64,000 bases of DNA from Jaltomata sinuosa. Its lineage: Eukaryota; Streptophyta; Magnoliopsida; Solanales; Solanaceae. The DNA is taken from positions 62,001 through 126,000 of the forward strand of contig QJPP01001733.1 of the NCBI GenBank assembly GCA_003996215.1, read 5' to 3'. Positions 56,520 through 64,000 of the stretch are shown here, in pieces. The notes beneath the pieces are model-generated. The model was not told the DNA's origin, made no database searches, and was given only the letters and a program-made list of their open reading frames with translations. Positions within the stretch are counted from its first letter, which is position 1. Each line of letters starts with the position of its first letter. The translations under genes were made by a program, and so were the position numbers.

Positions 56520-58680
56520 TTTTATCCTCAAAAGTTAAGAAATAAAAGGTACCAGAAAGTTTGAAAATGTAAGGATATCAAGTCCGCAGGTCAAGCTTGA
56601 CTTCCCAAGGAGCCTCCCTGACTACGACACCTCTACAAAACTTAAACCAAATATTTCCTAGATCTCTAACTTCTTATCTACCTGCCCAAAATATCAATAA
56701 GCTCTCCCTCGAAAAGCAAAGTCAAATTTGACTAAACTGACTCCCACTGAAGCATGCGAGACTCACTCGAAAACATACCATCACAACATAGACAAAGGAA
56801 AAAGTTGGATGAACACCCAATGGAGTTAGTAACGAAGCTAACTTCAAAAGTCACCTCCTTAATACGCTAACTCATAAACTCTCTAATCTGCATAACCCTT
56901 TTGCTTATACTGAACTGTACAAAGACTTTTCTAAATCATCAAAACTCTAACCATGAAACTAGGCATAAGTCAATCACTCGAGTGAACCTCAAAGGCATCA
57001 ACCAACCCACCAAAACCTTATACCTCCTACCGCACATTACCTCGAACAAAGTCAACTGAACACTCGAATGGTAACTATCATCAAATGTAGATTCTACTAA
57101 GGCGAAGAACTAATCTCACCATCCTCCTAACTCAGTAACACATTCCTGTAGCATGTTCTCGAGAACTCAAATAGTCCGTTCCAATTAACCATCAGTCTAT
57201 GGATGAAAAATTGTGCCAATCTCGACTTGTGCACCCAACTCTCTCTTACTCAAACCCTAAAAACAAGATGTAAAAGAAATCTCATGATCAGAAATGACAT
57301 GAACAAACACCCCACATAGATGAACAATCTCTTAAATGTAGATCTGAGTCACTCTCTAAATGGTATGCAGTTTGAACCCTAACCTGTTCCAACCACGAAG
57401 ACCTACCTTCTACGCACACACGAATCTGCCCAACTTTGAAATAATAAGCCAGACCAACTAGTTTGATAAGGACTAGATTCCTGAAGACAAAGGTCACCAC
57501 TTAGCTACTAGAATGTCATAACCTCTATATTCAATGCCTCCTAACATAAAGCATCGGTCCTGATGCATCAACACACAAGACACCAACTCTGAAAGCATCT
57601 CAATATACAATAAACTTTTGGCCCTCAACTAGAAGAGTCCAAATCGACATCGAAATGCACAAGGCTTTGAGATTTAGAGAACTCACCTCATGTTCATCAA
57701 ACCACTAAAAGGGAACAATCTTATGAATCAATCCAATTAAAGGTGCCGCAACTGAAGGATGCCCTTTGCAAATCGTTTGAAGTAACCTACTAGCCTGCAA
57801 AGTCTATAACTTAACTCTATATTAGAAAACACTACTGCACCCTACAACCGGCAAAGCAAACCATCAAAACACAGCATCAGACACTTGTTCTCCATCATTA
57901 ACTTATTCAGCTGCCGATAAACATCATACGTACATAAGAAGCCATACCTCTTTTTCCCAACCAAATGGAAGCACCCCACAAAGATACACCAGACCTGGTG
58001 AACCTCTTTCCAGAAGATCCTGAAGCTGCCCCCTTACTTATATAACTCTATTGGTATCACCCGGTATGTCAGAATAGAAATGGGCCGAATGCCCAACCCA
58101 ATATCAATGTCATTGTCAAAACACAACCAAGCTGAATACTAGGGAAAACAGTAAAAAAAGACCTTGAATACTCTCTAACCATAGAAATTGACCCAAGTGA
58201 AGAATGTTGGTACTATCACCACGAACATAAGCAAGACCATCCAAACACCTAGAAAACCTACCAACCATCGCTCCTCAGAAATGACACAACTCCCGTCGGT
58301 ACACATCTACTGATATTGCTCCACACTAACTGAAAGGTTCTAGGCATAACCAAGATGGTGGTCTGAGAAACACCTCCCTAGACTACTAGACAAGGATATA
58401 ACCAAACTAAGCCTAGGACCACAGCAAAAACCACTAATTTAGGATAACAAGGCCTACCAAGCGTTATACCCCAGATAGACACCTCCCAAGGTTGATACAC
58501 GCAATCCACTACTAAAAGAATTCTCCTATGAAGTAGCTATACACATAAGCACTACAATACTCAAAAAGTATACCCAGACAATAAGCAAGGTAAGAACATA
58601 AATATACACAAACATGCAGACCCCATATCAAGCAATTCCAAGCCTTGCTGATGAAAATGGAGATCGTACCTGAAATAGCG
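56520..58680 (-). pseudogene. R7 pol remnant (protease, RT, RNase H, integrase traces)
   Basis: Protease trace near 58640-58590 (LELLDMGSACLCIF, where relatives have FDPGSTxSY). RT entry: GDTNRVI, QLQDLLERGSPGLVYLCGV. YRQLNKLMMENKCLML near 57925, then VVFSNIELSYRL runs directly into LVGYFKRFAKG at about 57795-57810. About 130 codons between IDLRSGY and GLAGYY, including the FIDD motif, are therefore deleted. RNase H trace: DAFRVGVLCV near 57575. An open stretch at 57500-57288 holds parts of the integrase (VDRL-like and LRDCSSMWG, corresponding to LREIVRLHG). The region after it, to 56520, has only faint integrase traces in shifting frames. No function remains. Confidence 0.72.
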
Positions 58681-59821
58681 ACACCTAGAGCCTTAACCTA
58701 TGGCCTACTCAAAGAAGCATCTGACCTATTATGTCTACCTCCAGTCTGAGTACTCACACCATTATGTGTCCTACCCAGCTGAGTTGCTGGTGTTGAAGGC
58801 TCGATCATCCCATACCGAGGACACTCTCTAGAAAAGTGACTAATCACCCCACAGTCATAACAACCCTAATAAGATCTGCCCTGATGCAAAGTACCTACCA
58901 TCTCAGAATGGTCACCTGAACTGCCTGGCTGAAAGTCAATTCTAACCATCTAGGGAGCACCCCTACTACCTTGCGCACCACCCCTAGCCAGTGGCATTAG
59001 AACCCTGAGGGATAAAACCTGCTGACTCTGCCACCTAAAATGTGTGATCATGGGGAAATCCCTAGAAAACTACCCAAACTCACCACCCTTGAAGTAACCG
59101 TCACTAGATGAAGTTTGACAGGAAGATCTTGCTAAACCAGACTGGCCACCACGGCCTAAATACCTAAAATACAACTCTCGCAAAGTCTAACTTGATCCTT
59201 GTGGTGCCCACCTGAACAGGACTGCAAGACTGAGAGTAGTGATACTGACCTCTACCAGAGAACCTCCTACCTCGAGACTAAAGACCATTAAAACTGCCTT
59301 GATAGCGATGCCTCTTGTCGCTGCCTCTATAGGCCTCATGACATAACCCTTCCACAAGCCACGTGTGATCAACTACTTGAAGAAAAGTAGTCTCAACTGT
59401 CACCAAGTGATCTATCACCAAATAGAGTGGTCAAATCAACACTCTGATAAATCTCTACACTCTCTCATACTCTACAGGCATAGTCATAGCAGCGTGCCTA
59501 GTCAATTCATAAAACCTTGCCTCATACTCCATAACAGAGATAGAACCCTACTGAAGATCTTCAAACTCACCCCTGATTGGAGGTCCACTTGAAGTTCGGG
59601 CACTGCCCCTATTTGTGACACACCCTCTAGAAGACTCAAAGTCCTAGCCATGGTGTCCTAAGGAACTGTGGTGTCTATAAACCCTATCAGAGGCTGGGGC
59701 AGCCTTAAATCCTTGTGCTAAAGTGGTAATCTCTCAATTTGTAACTCTAGCACTGGTGAAAGTGTTGTAGCAACAGGCGCAGGAGCCTCATCCTCACCCC
59801 CTACCATTTAATCTTAAACAT
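58681..59821 (-). pseudogene. R7 gag (broken)
   Basis: A start-like ATG at 59821-59819 follows CCTTCTCAG (acceptor-like), but the frame closes after six codons. A capsid end trace is EYEARFYELTRHAAMTMPVE near 59495, then HTWLVEGLCHEAYRG, with stops. A Gly/Arg/Ser/Tyr-rich linker (SRGRRFSGRGQYHYSQ) follows. The zinc knuckle CYDCGVISHFSREC at 58862-58821 keeps all four ligands. The capsid N-terminal part appears lost or unrecognisable. The open stretch 59187-59372 is out of frame. Confidence 0.72.
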
Positions 59822-60013
59822 CTGAGAAGGAATAAAACAAATAAAGTTTAGGAGTTGATAGATTCAAGAACGCATGATAAGGAATAAAAAAGATAGAACT
59901 TTTCCTAAGAATGTCATGTAGCCTCCTGCAGATAGGATACAGACATCATCATACCAATCTACGAGACTCTACTAGATACTTTCTCTTGTACCAATGACAT
60001 CAATGAACCTAGA

Positions 60014-60025
60014 GATCTGATATCA
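60014..60025 (-). promoter_or_regulatory. R7 primer-binding site
   Basis: The reverse complement reads TGATATCAGATC, two transitions or transversions away from TGGTATCAGAGC, and lies three bases from the LTR end at 60029. Confidence 0.72.
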
Positions 60026-61206
60026 CTCTGTCATGATCAAATTTCTTAGGTTATGATGGCACCTTTCTATAACCCAGCAGTAGGTAAGCAAAACCCTTAG
60101 TCCAGAATAGCAAGTAATGGGCTAATAAGAGAACGAGATAAAAGCTAAAGAACAACACTTAAATATCAAGAACAAGTGGAAGAAAAGCATATCTAAATAG
60201 ACAGGGAAGGGAATAAAGATATACAAAGACTCCCCCAAGACTTGGTATCAGTCTGTACAAGAGCTGCTATAATATACAAAGTTCTAGATAAGTATAATAT
60301 ATACACAAAACCGTCTCTGAAGTGCAAAATAAGACTAGTCCAAAATAGAAAGAGAAGGGTCAACTCTGGTTGCCAAGAGCTCACCACCAATCTCTGGTCG
60401 ACAACTCCATATGAGAACAGCATTAATAGTGATAACTTACACTAAGATCTGTATTAGGAAATAGATGCAGAAGTGTAGCATGAGTACCAAAACCATGTGA
60501 TACCTAGTAGGCATCATTGGCCGACTGAGCTCATATAAGATTCAAGTATAATAGAATGCGAATAAATACTTAAGGGCAAGAAAAGAAGGGTTGGAAATGG
60601 GTTAATAGGTCATAACCTAGATAATTGTGGAAAGTATAGATAAGTAACTCAGTAAAGTGCAGGTAGCAATCTGGCTAACTAACTCGGGAAGCAGGAAGTA
60701 GTAATCGATTATAACCTAACCAGACCCCTATAATCCTGAAAGGTGCCAACAAACAACAAATAAACCTAACCGGGGCCCCATAAGCCCAGAAGGCACATTC
60801 AACAGGCAATACTAGCTAGGAACCAAACTTGATGGGAAATAAATGCAGAAAGTGCCATGATATGCCATATAAGATGGATGCGATGCAAGATATGGCAAAT
60901 GCTGAAAGTAAAAATCTTAAAATAGATTTGCAGACTACCCCGTAGGCTCCTTGAATCATCTTGTAGGCTGCTTATAAGGCTCAACTACATATGCAAAAGT
61001 AAAACCCAGATATTTGCTCCTCGGGAATGCAATCATGAGTACTAGTAAATTCATCTAAAACACGTGTCTCCTCAGGCATGCAAGTTTAAATAGTCAATAA
61101 AACCACCCAGAACAAGAGTCTCCTTAAGTATGTAAGATTATTAAAAGTCAAAACTAGTAGTAAAGTAAAACAAATATTTTAGAAAACTGAAAATACATGG
61201 CAAGGG

Positions 61207-63803
61207 TGTAACACCCTGAAAACTCTAAGCTACGAGTCAAACCATTTCCATGAGTGTAATGATTATTTCTCTAGTGTGGTGAGTGCTTTGGATGCAAATC
61301 ATGTTCATAAGAAACTTTTATCATCAAGTTAAGTTGAAAGTATTCCTATTGATTAAGTTATTATTTAAGATTCTACTAGGGTAAACTTTAAAGGTTTCTC
61401 ATATATCCTAGAATATAAAGAGTTAGGTGTCCTAGTATGCATAAAATAAAAGATCTTTAAGTTTTCTTTCTAATTCCATTGATCGTGCATTAATCCGAGT
61501 TCGGAGTATAACATTGTGAGCATTTTAGTTTTGACTGACAGTATGGAAATCAAGTGCGAAATGACATGCGAGCCACAAAATCCCGCATGTGATCGCATAT
61601 CCAAATGCACTTAGGGGGAAATTGGCCAAATTTTTGGAAAGCAAGTGTGAACCACATGTGAGCCACAAATCCTCACATGTGGTCGCATGTCCTATCTCAA
61701 GTGGGTCGACGGGAACCTTTTTAAGTTGGTTTTAATCCACTTTTTTCATTCTTTGGCCATTTTTTCAAACCTAGAACATGTTTTCTCTCCTCCTATCCTC
61801 CTTATTCATCAAGGTAAGTCCTCCTCTAAGGATTTTAAGTTTTCCAAATCAAATTCCATCATAAAATTTCAAATTTGTTGATAGAAATCCTAACCCTTGA
61901 CCATAGAGTTTCAAGAAACAAATTCAAGAACTTCAAGAAAAGATTTATTGATTATTCTCCATCCAAGTTAGGGTTCTTCAACTTCAGGCTCCAAACCCAA
62001 AGATTTCACCAAGGATCTTTCTTTAAGGTTTATGGGATTTCAATAAGGGTTTTCTTTCACCCTCATGCCCAAAGTTTCAGATTTCAGTACGATTTAGCAA
62101 ATTATAAAAACTAGGGTTCCTATCCAAATATGAAGTTTTCTTGTAGATTCAATTTACTTATGCCTCTACATGATTTTTAAATCTGAATATAAGATTTAGC
62201 ATGAGTTTCTACAGGTATTTCTAAAACCCATGATTTGAGATTGAATTTAGCATGATTTGACATCATTACATGTTTTCCTTAATGTTTAATACCTTTGTAT
62301 ACTTGTACTCCACGAACCCTCAGTATATTAAATAACTCAGGATTATAAACTTATGCTAAGAGATTTCACGTTTTACTCAGATTATAGAATTGTCATAAGT
62401 AGTTGCATTCTTCAAGATGGTGGGTTATGAACACTCAATTAGTTTAAGGTTTCATGCCTTTTTTGCAAGATACTCAGTCTTTCAAAATTACATAATTAGA
62501 GTGGTTTCAGTCTCAGTGTTACTTTTCACTCTAAGAAAGCCAGTGTTTTAAGCTATCCAGTACGACAGTTTGTGTATGCATATAATGTAGTTGGAAGTAG
62601 TAATTACCACCGAATGGACAAGGGGAGGAAGGATCACCAGTCAGTTAGGACTAAGACCTTTAGTAAATGTCCTTGAGTCCCAGAACTATGTCACCACCGT
62701 TGGTTCTAAAGGGTCATCCGTCAAATCATGCTTGACACCTTACCCCTTCTGAACATCAGTTTAGTGGATCCATGCCAGCCAGTGTTTGTACCCTTGGCAA
62801 GATATGAAAACCCTCCTAGCTAGGGTTACAGGTTGGCCCAATAGTTAGCTCAGCTTGGGGTATGTCGGTTAATAGTAGCTTTCACAGTTCAGACTCAGTT
62901 AGTGCATGACCTTGCAGTCAGTTATTTAGCTCAGTATTGTTCAGTTACATGTCTATATAATTGGTCATTGCATCAGTTTACTTATTTCAATATTTTCAGC
63001 ATGCTCAGTAGAAGAAACTCCCCTAAGGATTTGCTTTAAACATGACTTTTGGCATGACTCATGGTTTTCAGCTCAATTGCACTATTTCATGACTTACAAA
63101 CATAATTCATCTTTTTAGTCAATGGATCTCCAAGCAACAGTTTTACGTATGTTTAACTACCATTATCGCATAGTTATAGTTCAGAGAGATGATTTACACC
63201 CTCTGCAGCAAAAGATCTTATGTTCCACAGTTTAACTTATGCATTCTCAAATATCTATACTTAGGCCAGTTTTCAGTTATGTTTTCAGTACAGACATGTT
63301 TTCTCATGATTTCCAAGTTAGTACATATCTCATATGCTCAGTGTATTCAAAGTACTGACCGCATACTTTCCTTGTGCTACATTTCTTCATGATGTAGGTC
63401 CCAGTGCTAGATCTCAAGATCATAGTCAGACAGATCGCAGCTTCCAGTCAACAAGGAACGAGTTCACCTTTTTCAGGAACTCCAGTTAGTGAATAGTTAT
63501 TGCAGTTATTTTAGTTGTTATACATTGATTAGAGATAGTTGGGGGTCATATCCCGGTAAATTGTAGCCAGATATTAGTAGAGGCTTCATAGATAGTCTGT
63601 CATTTGGTTGTATCAGTATTCAAATGACTTTGTATCTGATTTTATGAAAGTACATTTTGTTATTATATGTTTTAAGAGCTCAGCCCACATTTTAGCTTCC
63701 GCATTATCTTTCAGTCTGTATCTCAGTAGTATACTAGGACATGGATTAGCTTCGTGACTCTAAGAATCGTGTCGTGTCCAGGGTGTAGTCTCGGGGTGTG
63801 ACG
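61207..63803 (+). mobile_element. R8: solo LTR inside the R7 5' LTR
   Basis: 2597 bp, starting TGTAACACCCTG and ending TCGGGGTGTGACG (terminal CA changed to CG). It is flanked by perfect duplications AAGGG at 61202-61206 and 63804-63808; the empty site is preserved in the R7 3' LTR at 54357-54361. The LTR style matches R5 and R6: an AAG|GTAAGT donor with first intron base 61814, TATA-like ATATAATG near 62580 with GTAGTAATTACCACCGA, and CCCAGAACTATGTCACCACC near 62681. It has no internal region, so it is the product of LTR-LTR recombination. Openings 61687-61881 and 61875-62114 are non-coding. Confidence 0.93.
61565..61687 (+). repeat. Palindromic GCATGTGATCGCAT motif pair in R8 LTR
   Basis: Two 34-bp units at 61565-61598 and 61654-61687 share ATG(C/T)GAGCCACAAA and end in CATGTG(A/G)TCGCAT, itself near-palindromic. 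It sits in the same part of the LTR as the CCACG/CGTGG clusters of R5 and R6. Confidence 0.65.
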
Positions 63804-64000
63804 AAGGGTGAAAAGCTTCTTTTTAACGATGAAAACCAATATATATCTTCCAAATCATGTCGTGAACCATGTATGAAAATGTGGGAATGCATAAGTGTCA
63901 GCTAAAAAATTATGTAAATACAGGTACATACACCAAACAAGGTAACCACCTTCCCTGTCAAGATGTTACTAACCTAGAATCCATCGGTCCTAGTCCAATG

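Larger units (their letters stand above)
53185..64000 (-). mobile_element. R7: decayed Ty3/Gypsy retrotransposon, minus strand, runs off the window
   Basis: Read on the minus strand: the 5' LTR enters from beyond 64000 and ends at 60029, then the primer-binding site, gag, the pol remnant, and the 3' LTR 56499-53185. The two LTRs match from TGTCATGA at both ends inward and over the right part (63960-64000 against about 54515-54550). The internal region is only 3.5 kb because the RT core and other parts are lost. The 5' LTR is interrupted by R8. Confidence 0.9.
60029..64000 (-). repeat. R7 5' LTR, interrupted by R8 and cut by window end
   Basis: The LTR end TTTGATCATGACA is at 60029. Parts 60029-61206 and 63804-64000 align with 53185 to about 54550 of the partner LTR; the remaining roughly 2 kb, including the LTR start, lie beyond 64000. 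R8 occupies 61207-63803. Confidence 0.88.

Overview
The window is repeat-dominated nuclear DNA of a flowering plant with a large genome. No cellular protein gene, rRNA or tRNA gene could be supported. The LTR, polyprotein and small repeat types resemble those I know from Solanaceae (pepper, potato, tobacco type), but that placement is inference from recalled motifs, not a proven identity. Almost everything is Ty3/Gypsy LTR retrotransposon: the domain order is Gag, protease, RT, RNase H, integrase, and the primer-binding sites match initiator tRNA-Met. A chromodomain-like tail on the integrase suggests the Tekay/Del chromovirus group. Two LTR styles occur: TGTAACACC...TGACA (R1, R5, R6, R8) and TGTRATGACC...TGACA (R2, R4, R7). 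R3 is a further family starting TGTAACAACTC.

Layout, left to right. R1 (1-3466, +) is the 3' end of an element and sits inside the 3' LTR of R2 (3467-14841, -), a decayed but domain-complete element. Bases 14842-17137 are older AT-rich sequence. R3 (17138-37638, +, duplicated target GTATA) holds a solo LTR, R4 (18636-22047, target TTAGT), inside its 5' LTR. It also holds a Gag-only deletion derivative, R5 (26328-33119, target GTTTT), inside its RNase H domain. After a 93-bp strip of the old host sequence comes R6 (37732-47227, target TGTAG), which has an almost full set of domains and a rearranged 3' end. Bases 47228-53184 are old non-coding repeat sequence with a MITE-like foldback, an antisense LTR fragment and a 45-bp minisatellite. 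R7 (53185 to beyond 64000, -) is a heavily decayed element whose RT core is deleted; its 5' LTR is interrupted by a solo LTR, R8 (61207-63803, target AAGGG).

No element appears able to move on its own. All pol genes carry nonsense and frameshift changes, and several have lost catalytic residues. The only undamaged reading frame of note is the 185-codon Gag-like protein of R5, which lacks a capsid domain. The most interesting signals are: (i) a 90-bp copy of R6's 5' flanking DNA lying inside its own 3' end; (ii) a splice-donor/splice-acceptor arrangement shared by several families that would place the primer-binding site inside a 5'-UTR intron; (iii) family-specific clusters of short palindromic motifs in the LTRs; and (iv) a long perfect stem-loop downstream of a TATA-like box in the R6 LTR.
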